A DNA stretch of 64,000 bases from CALAMC01 sp964459465 (GTDB lineage Bacteria; Zixibacteria; MSB-5A5; GN15; PGXB01), in the NCBI GenBank assembly GCA_964459465.1, contig CAYWLR010000001.1, positions 186,001-250,000 of the forward strand, in the 5' to 3' direction. Positions 43,424-51,014 of this stretch are shown in pieces (position 1 is the first letter of the stretch; each line of letters opens with the position of its first letter). The translations under genes and the position numbers were made by a program. The notes under the pieces were generated by a model, which had not been told where the DNA came from, did not search any database, and worked only from the letters and a program-made list of their open reading frames with translations.

Positions 43424-44728
43424 TCAGATTTTAAACATCAGTTCGGTTCGCAACCAGCTGAAGCCGTCGGCGTTTTCGAAATAATAATTGCCGGGGACAA
43501 ACCCTTCCCAGAGGATATGTCCCGTCCAGTTTTTATTGAAGTTGTATGATAGCTTGCCGACAAACAAATCGCCGCGCGTTTTGCCACCGCCCGTGGGCGG
43601 GACGGCCGATTCATCCCGAAGTTGCGGCGCTTCCAGGTGATAATAATACAGATCCAGATTGACGTTCATATCCGGCTTGAATGACATTCCGGTATAAATT
43701 GACCGCAGGTTGGTCCAGTACGCCACCCCGTCCTCGTTTATCTGGGTGTAAATGTACGATTCGCTCCACTTGGGCCAGCGGGCGAACATGGGGTCCCAGT
43801 CTTCCCAATCGGTCGTGCCGGGGTCGTCACCGCTTAAACAAATACCCCCGGCTTTCACGGTATAGGGGAGTAATTTGCCGAAGCACCGCCAGGCCGGTTT
43901 ATATTCCAGGTAAGTGTAACCTCCGCGCGCATTACGGTCATGATCGCCTTTCTTTCCGAATTGGGCGGCCGCCTCCACGACAAAGTCCAAAGCACGCGTA
44001 ACGGCCCAGGCGATTCTCGCGCCGGGCGTATTGATTTCGGAATTGACGGGATATGACTCATTGCTATCGATATTTTTGCGGACAAAGTAAGCTTGAAGAT
44101 CCAGATTCTTTTTATTTCCGGTGTAATATAACCCAAAGCCTTCTTCGGTCTGCTCGATAAGCAACATATTCTGATTATGAATGATCGGGAGATAATCGTC
44201 GGTTTCCGGCTGTCTGGAATAAAAGGCGGTGAGTCGGTTATGGTCGTTGATGTCCCAGTCGGCGCGGACGGCGTTGAAATACATGGTTCGGGAACCGTCG
44301 AGTGGTCCGCCGTCAAACATGATAAACCCCTCGCCCAGCGTCAGGTTCTGTCTTCCCGCCGTCAGGCTGAACGGAAGGTTGAAAGGGTTTATTAGTTTAA
44401 TATATAGCTGGTCAAAGATGATTTCATTAAAAGAGAACTTTCGGCTTTCCGGAACGAAGTAATGGCGGAATTCATTGGTCAGTTTAATGTACGCCTGAAA
44501 TGATTTGTCCGGAGACCATTTCAGCCCCAGGGAAGTCCGGTGGCGGGTAAAGGCATTGGCGCCTTCGGCGGATTCATCGAGGGTAATCGCATTATCCCAG
44601 GATTTAAAACGAAACCGTTCGGAAAAATCCATTTCGAGTTTGTCGTTAAGGCGCATGCCCGATGCAGTTTGAGTCACCAGAGGCAGGACGATTATTATTA
44701 ATGATACATGATAAATGAGCTTATGCAT
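43424..44728 (-). CDS. AlgE-like outer membrane porin (alginate export family)
   Basis: The 434-residue protein has a signal peptide (LIYHVSLIIIVLPLVTQTAS) and a beta-barrel pattern to the end, closing with Phe-rich strands (WLRTELMFKI). The segments KLEMDFSERFRFKSWDNA, SLTAGRQNLTLGEGFIMFDG and DQLYIKLINPF resemble the alginate-export porin family. It overlaps the upstream symporter gene by eight bases, so both are one operon. An outer membrane channel feeding an inner membrane symporter is a plausible route for an organic acid or sugar, but the substrate is not readable. Confidence 0.75.
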   Translation of the reverse strand: MHKLIYHVSLIIIVLPLVTQTASGMRLNDKLEMDFSERFRFKSWDNAITLDESAEGANAFTRHRTSLGLKWSPDKSFQAYIKLTNEFRHYFVPESRKFSFNEIIFDQLYIKLINPFNLPFSLTAGRQNLTLGEGFIMFDGGPLDGSRTMYFNAVRADWDINDHNRLTAFYSRQPETDDYLPIIHNQNMLLIEQTEEGFGLYYTGNKKNLDLQAYFVRKNIDSNESYPVNSEINTPGARIAWAVTRALDFVVEAAAQFGKKGDHDRNARGGYTYLEYKPAWRCFGKLLPYTVKAGGICLSGDDPGTTDWEDWDPMFARWPKWSESYIYTQINEDGVAYWTNLRSIYTGMSFKPDMNVNLDLYYYHLEAPQLRDESAVPPTGGGKTRGDLFVGKLSYNFNKNWTGHILWEGFVPGNYYFENADGFSWLRTELMFKI

Positions 44729-46169
44729 GAGTGATGCCCTCGCTGTGGCGGTCAGGCGAAATCAGGCTGACCAAAGGTGTGAGAACGAGCGATACGATCA
44801 TGCCGACGGTGCCGGCCTCCGGGGAAGATGTCCCGTTGAAATACATGATCAGGCAAACCGCAAGCCCGGTTATTCCGGAAACAATAGCGGCGATTTTACC
44901 GGTCCGCTTCGACAGCAGGCCCCATATAAACGGGCCCAGGAAAGCCGCACCGATGGCGCCCCAGGAAATACCCAGGATGCCGACGATGGTGGACGGCTGA
45001 TAATAGGCCATGATGATGGAAAGGACGATAAAACCGGCGCTGGATATTCTCATAAGAAGGGTCAGTTTGCTGTCGGAAGCTTTGTTATTTATGAACCCAT
45101 GATAAAAATCACGGGCGACGGTCGAACTGGACACGAGGACTAGGGCGGCCAGGGTCGACATTGAAGCCGATAATATCAGAAGAAGTATCAGTACGGACAG
45201 GGCCGCCGGTATGATATTCGTGAGTAACTCCGGCACCAGCAAATCGTAAATCGGCTGGCCGTCTTTGAAGGCGATGGAATTTTGAGGATTAAGAAAGAAC
45301 CGTGTGGTTGCCCCGATGTAGTACCCGATGCCGGTAATAATCAGGGCGAAAACGGTGGAGCCGATCATGCCGATTCGAATCGACCGTTTATCTTTTATGG
45401 CGTAAAATTTCTGGACCAGCTGGGGCATGGCCATCGGAGCGACACTGGTCAAGAAGACCAGGGAAAACAGCGGCCACCAACCGGGTGGGCCGACCGGCCC
45501 GACGAGTCGCGGGTCGATGGTCGCAATATATTCGGTGATATTGGCAAAGCCATCCCCGGTCTTTAGAACCGATATCAGGAGGATGGAGACGCCGACCAGC
45601 ATGATTATTCCGAAGATCACGTCGATCATGGTCATTGATTTATATCCGCCCAAAACCAGATAGATGGCCGTGAATGCGCCCATCATGACGAGAGCCAGAG
45701 TGTAGTCGATGCCGAAGGTGGACCGGAACAGGTATGACAGGCCCATAAAGACGGCGGCCGTGTAGGGGATAAAGAAAATAAAAATACAAAGGGATGCGAA
45801 CAATTTAAGAAAAGGACTATGGTACCTTTTATCGAAATATTCCGGCAGGGTGTGCACGTTGTATTTAACCGACATTTGTTTGATGCGGTGGCCCAGAAGC
45901 CACCAGACGCCGAGGACGCCGATGAAAGTGTTGCCGACGGCGATCCAAAGCGCCGAGTACCCGAATCCCCAGCCGATTTTGCCGGCGAAGCCGATAAACA
46001 TCACGGCCGAAAAATAGGCGGTGCCATAGGTGAAGGCGGTCATCCAGGCGCCGACTTTGCCACCGCCCAGGAAGAAATCGGAAAACGAGCGGGTTTTTCG
46101 AAACCCCGACACCCCGATGATAACAATCATGAGAGCATAAACGGCCAGAACGATTATTTTAAGCGACAT
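44721..46169 (-). CDS. Sodium:solute symporter (SSS family)
   Basis: The 482-residue protein has about 13 membrane segments of the LeuT-fold SSS family. Typical segments are SFSDFFLGGGKVGAWMTAF, TYGTAYFSAVMFIGFAGKIG and SASMSTLAALVLVSSSTVAR, with ISWGAIGAAFLGPFIWGLLS near the C terminus. It is the first gene of a two-gene operon with the AlgE-like porin. The substrate cannot be fixed from sequence. Confidence 0.9.
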   Translation of the reverse strand: MSLKIIVLAVYALMIVIIGVSGFRKTRSFSDFFLGGGKVGAWMTAFTYGTAYFSAVMFIGFAGKIGWGFGYSALWIAVGNTFIGVLGVWWLLGHRIKQMSVKYNVHTLPEYFDKRYHSPFLKLFASLCIFIFFIPYTAAVFMGLSYLFRSTFGIDYTLALVMMGAFTAIYLVLGGYKSMTMIDVIFGIIMLVGVSILLISVLKTGDGFANITEYIATIDPRLVGPVGPPGWWPLFSLVFLTSVAPMAMPQLVQKFYAIKDKRSIRIGMIGSTVFALIITGIGYYIGATTRFFLNPQNSIAFKDGQPIYDLLVPELLTNIIPAALSVLILLLILSASMSTLAALVLVSSSTVARDFYHGFINNKASDSKLTLLMRISSAGFIVLSIIMAYYQPSTIVGILGISWGAIGAAFLGPFIWGLLSKRTGKIAAIVSGITGLAVCLIMYFNGTSSPEAGTVGMIVSLVLTPLVSLISPDRHSEGITHA

Positions 46170-46354
46170 ATAAGCCTCGAATTTTATTAACGCTAATTAA
46201 GATTTGAATTTACGAAAATTGACGGATAAATACAAATTGGAAAACGACGGTTGTTAAATAAGGGAAAATTAAAATATGGACAAATATTCAAATGCCGTTT
46301 TATATTCTCTGCCAAGAAACCATAAGGAATTAAAATAAATAAAGGAGGAAAACT

Positions 46355-48127
46355 ATGTCGAGGTTTCGCGTTTCGCTGTTGTCACTTTTTCTTGCGGTAA
46401 GCGTGCTCTTCTGGTTCGGGCTGGCCACCGCCGATATGGGCGACAAAGTTACTTATCAGGGTAACAAGGCCAGAATAACCGTCGGCACCATCAAATCCAA
46501 GGCCGATTGTTCGTCGGATGAAGCCGCGGCCATCGGGGAAATGCTTTCGACGGCTCTGGCCAATAACGATAAATTTATCGTGCTGGCGTCGCAGGAAGAA
46601 GTGGACGAGCTGATCGACGAAATCGATCTGGGAGAATCCGAGTATGTCGAATCGGGGCGCGGTCCGGAGAAAGGTCTCATGGAAGGAGCCGACATTCTTG
46701 TGACCGGGGCGGTCACCGGTTTTGAGCCCGACGCGGGCGGCGGTGGGGGCGCACTGGGTGGACTGACCAAGAAGGCTTTCGGAGGGGCCGGGCTGTCCAA
46801 AAAGACGGCGCAGATCAACATGGATATCAAGCTGATCGATATCCGCACCCGCCGCATTATCAAGGCTCTTTCGCTGGAGGCCAAATCGAGCAAATGGAAA
46901 GCCGGGGCCACGGGCGGCGGTTGGACCAAGGATATCGCCATGGCGGGCGCGTTGGGCGCTTATTCCAATGAGCCGATGGAAGACGCCATTCGTGAAGTTT
47001 TACGCGATGCGGTCAATCAGATTGCCAAGGAAACGCCCAAAGAATACTTCCGTTATTCCGGTGAAGGGCGGTATACGTCGGAATACGGTTCTTCCGGCTC
47101 AACCGGCGGCGGTGGAGATCAGGAGGTTTCCAAAGGTGGTGCTACGGCCCCGGGCAAAAAGGTCGCGGAAGATATGAAATTATATACCAAATATGATTTT
47201 GTTCCGGGAGATAAAGTTATTTTCTACGATGACATGAAAGGCGAAGAAGAAGGCGAGTTTCCATCCCGCTGGAATCTGGATCAGGGCGTTTATGAGGTAG
47301 TGCATCTGGGCAAGGAATTATGGATTATGTGTACGGATGATGGAAAAATAACTCCAAAAATACCGAGGGGCCCGCTTCCCGAAAAATACACGGTTGAACT
47401 GGAGTTTTATAATCATGGACCGGATAAATCCGGCAATTATTTCTATATTAACTGGATTGATGCCGATGGCCGAGAGCTGGCATCGACCGGAATTTATGGC
47501 AATGACCAAACCTGGCTGGAAATTCTCGACAAAAGCGTATCCGATAAGACCTTGTCCAGAAAATTAGGCAAAGGGATTCATACCTACCGAATAATGGCCA
47601 CACAACGATCGATTAAATGCTATGTGGATGAGGAGCGGGTAGCCAATGTTCCCGCGATCGAGAATTTTAATCCGGTCGGCTTTCAGTTGCGTCATACGCC
47701 CTACCGCGATCCTGATAATCCAACCCTGTTCCGCGGTTTCCGCTTTGCGGAGGGCGGCAAGAGCATGCGGGAGCAGTTGGATGCAGATGGCAAAATTGTC
47801 ACCCATGGTATCCTGTTCGATGTCAATTCATCGACGATTAAGGGCGAGTCATATAAGACATTGAAAGATATCGGGGAACTGCTTCAGGAGGACCCATCGC
47901 TTCGCCTTTCCATCGAGGGCCATACGGACAGCGATGGAACCGAGGAAAGCAATCAGATATTATCGCAGAGTCGGGCCGAATCGGTGCGGACCTACCTTAT
48001 AAATAATTATAACGTTGACGGTGACCGCCTCGAGGTCAAGGGCTGGGGGGAGACCCGGGCCATTGACACCAATAACACGCCCGAAGGTAAAGCCAATAAT
48101 CGCCGGGTGGAACTGGTTAAGATATAA
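46355..48127 (+). CDS. CsgG-like/OmpA fusion envelope protein
   Basis: The 590-residue protein has a signal peptide (VSLLSLFLAVSVLFWFGLAT), no lipobox Cys. Residues about 35-235 resemble the CsgG/curli assembly domain (KDIAMAGALGAYSNEPMEDA, and DMKLIDIRTRRIIKALSLEA-like strands). A Gly-rich linker follows. Residues about 280-460 form a beta-rich domain of the concanavalin/LamG kind (FYDDMKGEEEGEFPSRWNLD). The end is an OmpA-type peptidoglycan-binding domain: GILFDVNSSTIKGESYKTLK, EGHTDSDGTEESNQILSQSR and NNRRVELVKI. The order suggests an outer membrane protein tied to the cell wall. AAAGGAGGAAAA precedes the ATG. Confidence 0.82.
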   Translation: MSRFRVSLLSLFLAVSVLFWFGLATADMGDKVTYQGNKARITVGTIKSKADCSSDEAAAIGEMLSTALANNDKFIVLASQEEVDELIDEIDLGESEYVESGRGPEKGLMEGADILVTGAVTGFEPDAGGGGGALGGLTKKAFGGAGLSKKTAQINMDIKLIDIRTRRIIKALSLEAKSSKWKAGATGGGWTKDIAMAGALGAYSNEPMEDAIREVLRDAVNQIAKETPKEYFRYSGEGRYTSEYGSSGSTGGGGDQEVSKGGATAPGKKVAEDMKLYTKYDFVPGDKVIFYDDMKGEEEGEFPSRWNLDQGVYEVVHLGKELWIMCTDDGKITPKIPRGPLPEKYTVELEFYNHGPDKSGNYFYINWIDADGRELASTGIYGNDQTWLEILDKSVSDKTLSRKLGKGIHTYRIMATQRSIKCYVDEERVANVPAIENFNPVGFQLRHTPYRDPDNPTLFRGFRFAEGGKSMREQLDADGKIVTHGILFDVNSSTIKGESYKTLKDIGELLQEDPSLRLSIEGHTDSDGTEESNQILSQSRAESVRTYLINNYNVDGDRLEVKGWGETRAIDTNNTPEGKANNRRVELVKI

Positions 48128-48140
48128 TACATTGGGAGCT

Positions 48141-48169
48141 TCCGAAGGCGGCGCAGGGCCGCCTTCGGA
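48141..48169. terminator. Perfect 12-bp hairpin after the CsgG-OmpA gene
   Basis: TCCGAAGGCGGC pairs exactly with GCCGCCTTCGGA around a 5-base loop. An A-run follows instead of T's, so on the plus strand it is a poor intrinsic terminator; it may protect the mRNA end. Confidence 0.5.
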
Positions 48170-48261
48170 GAAAAAAAGCCCCGGATGGCTTTATAAAGTT
48201 CTTGTCAAATCGATAATGTGGAGTATATTTATCTACGATTGAAAAGGCCGCGGTTTTGTTC

Positions 48262-48290
48262 TTGACCGAAGCCCCGGTAGATATTATACA
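48262..48290 (+). promoter_or_regulatory. Sigma-70-type promoter of the barrel/lipoprotein pair
   Basis: TTGACC (48262-48267), a 17-base spacer and TATACA (48285-48290). A second candidate, TTGTCA-N16-TATATT, lies at 48202-48229. Confidence 0.55.
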
Positions 48291-48328
48291 TAAGACAAAT
48301 ATTCTACACATTTTTAACTGGAGGTGTT

Positions 48329-48874
48329 ATGCGCAAAGTATTATTGGCTTTCCTCCTGGTATTGGCGGCGGCCATGCCATTATCGGCCGGTCCCATCGGT
48401 ATCGGCGGCTTCGGCGGCGCCAATATCCCGGTGGTGCAGGAGGATCAATCGGCCGGAACCGCTTTCGGTCTTCATGGGAAAATCAAATTGATCCCGGCCC
48501 TGGTAATCGAGGGCAATCTCACGTTCAGCAAGTACGGAGAGACATCGATTGAAATCGGCTCGATTAACAACACGATTGAAGGCTCCAAGGTCAATTCATA
48601 TGGAATCGATCTCCTTCTCGGCGGCGGGCTGGGAGGCGTTCCCGGTTTTAAGCCTTACGGCGTTTTCGGGGCGGGTTTTTATAAAACTTCGCGAGACTTC
48701 GACGAAGACGCGACCAAAATCGGCTGGTCGGCCGGATTCGGATTCGAGATTAATCCGGTGTCTAAATTGGGACTCGATTTTCGCGGCAAGGTTATAGTCA
48801 TCAGCTCCGATGGCGGCGGTTCCAAGAAATCGGCTCTGGTGACGGGCGGCCTTTATTATTATCTGGGATACTAA
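48329..48874 (+). CDS. Small outer membrane beta-barrel protein
   Basis: The 181-residue protein has a signal peptide (VLLAFLLVLAAAMPLSAG) and alternating hydrophobic/Gly strands that fit an eight-strand barrel (YGIDLLLGGGLGGVPGFKPY, IGWSAGFGFEINPVSKLGLD). It ends in YYYLGY, an aromatic terminus typical of Bam-inserted barrels. GGAGG lies upstream of the ATG. The lipoprotein gene follows after 12 bases, so the pair is likely one transcript. Function unknown. Confidence 0.75.
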   Translation: MRKVLLAFLLVLAAAMPLSAGPIGIGGFGGANIPVVQEDQSAGTAFGLHGKIKLIPALVIEGNLTFSKYGETSIEIGSINNTIEGSKVNSYGIDLLLGGGLGGVPGFKPYGVFGAGFYKTSRDFDEDATKIGWSAGFGFEINPVSKLGLDFRGKVIVISSDGGGSKKSALVTGGLYYYLGY

Positions 48875-48886
48875 GGAGGATGGAAA

Positions 48887-49420
48887 ATGACACGAATTAG
48901 AAATTATATCTGGTTGTTGTCCGGTCTTCTTGGTGCCCTGTTGCTTACCGGGTGTATCGTGGTCGGAACCTTCGTAATCGATTATGAATTCGCCTCGAAT
49001 GACGGTTTTGACGGCCTGGCGCAATTCGATATCGACCTGACCGAAGAAGAGGACTGGAATGATCATAAGGATAAGATTAAAAATATCGATAACGTCGGGT
49101 TTGTTCTGAAGGCAACCAACCATGACGATGATGCCGTCGACGTTGAGATGTATATTGATAGTATCGAGGCGCCATACTACTTGGACGCGGGCGATGTTAT
49201 CGCTAATACGGTCAAAATCCTTGACGACGTGACGTTTGCCGCCGACGCTGTGACGACAATCGACTGGCCGACGTCGCTTTCCAAAGTCAAGAATGTATCA
49301 ACCCTGAAAAATTATGCGGAATCGGGAGTTTTTCGGATTTATATCGTTTCGGACCAACAGAATGTCGACGTAACTATTGATTTCGGGGTGGTCGTGGTTA
49401 CCGTAACGGCCGGAAAATAA
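48887..49420 (+). CDS. Lipoprotein, unknown
   Basis: The N terminus is a lipoprotein signal with lipobox LLTGC (Cys at about residue 22). The 177-residue protein has an Asp-rich mature part (EFASNDGFDGLAQFDIDLTE) and a beta-rich end. I recognise no family. AAGGAGG precedes the ATG. It is cotranscribed with the barrel gene and closed by the terminator at 49440. Confidence 0.75.
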   Translation: MTRIRNYIWLLSGLLGALLLTGCIVVGTFVIDYEFASNDGFDGLAQFDIDLTEEEDWNDHKDKIKNIDNVGFVLKATNHDDDAVDVEMYIDSIEAPYYLDAGDVIANTVKILDDVTFAADAVTTIDWPTSLSKVKNVSTLKNYAESGVFRIYIVSDQQNVDVTIDFGVVVVTVTAGK

Positions 49421-49439
49421 AATTAATGGTTTTAAAAAT

Positions 49440-49467
49440 GGCCCCAAATATACGGGGCCTTTTTTTT
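49440..49467 (+). terminator. Intrinsic terminator after the lipoprotein gene
   Basis: GGCCCC and GGGGCC form a 6-bp stem over an 8-base loop, followed by eight T's (49460-49467). Confidence 0.9.
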
Positions 49468-49720
49468 GGCTAAAATAGGCGTGTCAAACGCAGTCTTTGT
49501 TGCTTTACAGGGCAAAAACGTCAAATGCGGTGTCGCAGTAATTGTGCACAGTAAGTATATGTACCACAAAGGGTATAATCGCCGCCGGCATTGTCGAACG
49601 GCTTCTGGGCGCATATATTGCGATAAAAATGGTCGCGAGGCGGGTTCACACCTCTTAAGCATATAATGTAACTTATAGCTATATAATATCTTACAGGTCT
49701 TTTTGTCCTGCTGTATCTTT
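49468..49720. other. Gene-free upstream region of the candidate small RNA
   Basis: No coding frame with a ribosome site was seen. An imperfect 18-bp dyad (GAGGCGGGTTCACACCTC, 49637-49654) lies about 70-85 bp before the sigma-54 promoter, where an activator site would be expected. A short ORF opening (49466-49666) has no support. Confidence 0.45.
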
Positions 49721-49737
49721 TTGGCACAGCCCCTGCT
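49721..49737 (+). promoter_or_regulatory. Sigma-54 promoter (-24/-12) upstream of candidate small RNA
   Basis: TTGGCACAGCCCCTGCT matches TTGGCACG-N4-TTGCW at all but two positions. The invariant GG and GC are separated by exactly 10 bases. No other -24/-12 element of this quality was noticed except the one at 34293. Confidence 0.75.
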
Positions 49738-49747
49738 ATTTATTTGG

Positions 49748-49842
49748 CCGAGGTTAGTTACTCATAAATAGTATGGCGGTAAAGGGTAATTAAGAGGTGG
49801 GGATGAAGCAGCCGCGTAGTGAGGGCGCGGTTGCTTTTTTTT
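49748..49842 (+). ncRNA. Candidate sigma-54-dependent small RNA (about 95 nt)
   Basis: The expected start is about 12 bases beyond the -12 GC (near 49748). An intrinsic terminator ends at 49842. The interval has no protein-coding frame of use: a 6-codon frame (49773) and a 22-codon frame from ATG 49803, which would run through the terminator. A GAGGTGGGG precedes that ATG, so a short leader peptide cannot be fully excluded. The size and promoter type are like the Qrr small RNAs of Vibrio, though no homology is claimed. No known RNA family was recognised. Confidence 0.5.
49807..49842 (+). terminator. Intrinsic terminator of the candidate small RNA
   Basis: AGCAGCCGCG (49807-49816) pairs with CGCGGTTGCT (49826-49835) with one G-U pair and a 9-base loop. 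A run of T follows to 49842. Confidence 0.9.
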
Positions 49843-49933
49843 GTACAGTATTTCGCCGTTGGGTTTAAACGATCAATTCTGATTCTTTCAGAAGAGACCC
49901 AATATTGACGGCATTTCGTTATTGTCTGTTTGA

Positions 49934-49962
49934 TTGACCCGGCGTATAACATTCAGTATATT
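49934..49962 (+). promoter_or_regulatory. Sigma-70-type promoter very close to the DUF116 start
   Basis: TTGACC (49934-49939), a 17-base spacer and TATATT (49957-49962). The expected start of transcription is near 49969, only about four bases before the ATG at 49973, so the mRNA would be nearly leaderless. Confidence 0.6.
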
Positions 49963-49972
49963 CGAATTTATT

Positions 49973-50752
49973 ATGGATAAACCAAAGACGGAAACCAGGG
50001 TGGCCGATCGCAAGCTCGGCGACGAGTGGCTCGATTGGGATGGCTCGGTCAAGACCGAGGAAACCGAAACCGATTACCGGATATTTCTGGGGATTGCCGT
50101 CATAGCCATTGCCCTTTTAATAATTTTGGCCGGGGCTTTCTTGTGGTTGATATATCCGCGCCTGATGGCAATGAGTTCGATGTTGCCTCAACTATTTGCC
50201 TTTGCCTATCTGACTTTCAGCGCCGTGTTGGTTCTATGGCTGGCCATATTTATCGTCTCGGCCGTTTTCAAGTGGCCGATAACTCCGCTGATAATCGTTC
50301 CTCGGCTGGTCAATAAACTGTTGGCGATAACGATTGCCGTCGGCAAGGCCTTCGGCTTATCGGCCGATCGCATTACCAATTCGTTTCTGAAAATACATAA
50401 TGTTTTGATACATACTCGTCCCAACCGGACGACACCGGAAAAACTGCTTCTGCTTTTGCCCCGTTGCCTGACCAAAGAAACCAACAAAATGCTTCGGGAT
50501 TTGCGGGATCAGTATGGTTTTCTCATGGTAACGGTTGGCGGCGGGACCGAAGCCCGGCAGAAAATTCGCGAGTTGCAGCCGGAGCTGATTGTTGCCATAG
50601 CCTGCGAACGGGATCTGTATTCGGGGTTCAAGGAAGTCAATGTCCATATTCCGGTCATCGGTTTTCCCAACCGGCGTCCCGAAGGTCCCTGTAAAAATAC
50701 CTGTATCGACCTGGCCGAAATCGAGGCAACCATCAAACGTTGCCTGATATAG
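49973..50752 (+). CDS. DUF116 family membrane protein
   Basis: The 259-residue protein has a charged N-terminal tail (MDKPKTETRVADRKLGDEWL), two membrane segments (about residues 37-60 and 70-95) and a cytoplasmic part resembling DUF116: LLLLPRCLTKETN, TVGGGTEARQKIRELQPELI, VAIACERDLYSGFKEVN and NRRPEGPCKNTCIDLAEIE. Cys residues that in other members bind metal are partly missing (LPRCL). The family's function is not established. The ATG at 49973 has no ribosome site; a TTG start at 49934 lies in the -35 element and is rejected. Confidence 0.75.
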   Translation: MDKPKTETRVADRKLGDEWLDWDGSVKTEETETDYRIFLGIAVIAIALLIILAGAFLWLIYPRLMAMSSMLPQLFAFAYLTFSAVLVLWLAIFIVSAVFKWPITPLIIVPRLVNKLLAITIAVGKAFGLSADRITNSFLKIHNVLIHTRPNRTTPEKLLLLLPRCLTKETNKMLRDLRDQYGFLMVTVGGGTEARQKIRELQPELIVAIACERDLYSGFKEVNVHIPVIGFPNRRPEGPCKNTCIDLAEIEATIKRCLI

Positions 50753-50767
50753 CCGGCTCCAAATTTC

Positions 50768-50795
50768 TTGACAAATCGGCTTTTTGTATTACATT
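50768..50795 (+). promoter_or_regulatory. Promoter of the tRNA gene
   Basis: TTGACA at 50768-50773 is followed after 16 bases by TACATT (50790-50795), ending 16 bases before the tRNA. Confidence 0.6.
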
Positions 50796-50806
50796 GGGGA
50801 TTCTTG

Positions 50807-50885
<79 letters not shown>

Positions 50886-50892
50886 AAATTTG

Positions 50893-50917
50893 AAGGGGTC
50901 ATAATGACCCCTTTTTT
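50893..50917 (+). terminator. Intrinsic terminator of the tRNA gene
   Basis: AAGGGGTC (50893-50900) and GACCCCTT (50906-50913) form an 8-bp stem with a 5-base loop, followed by T's. Confidence 0.9.
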
Positions 50918-51014
50918 ATTTCAAGCCATTACTGTTAAAACCAAGGGGCGAATTAAGCCGGCGGCCAAATTTTCTTGTATGATTATTAAAAACAAATTCT
51001 ATTATATTTCCAGG

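Noticed and set aside
49780..49842. SRP RNA-like string (GATGAAGCAGCC) as a 4.5S RNA gene
   Set aside because: The conserved GGTCAGG and GGAAGG parts of the SRP domain IV are missing and the hairpin is a plain terminator.
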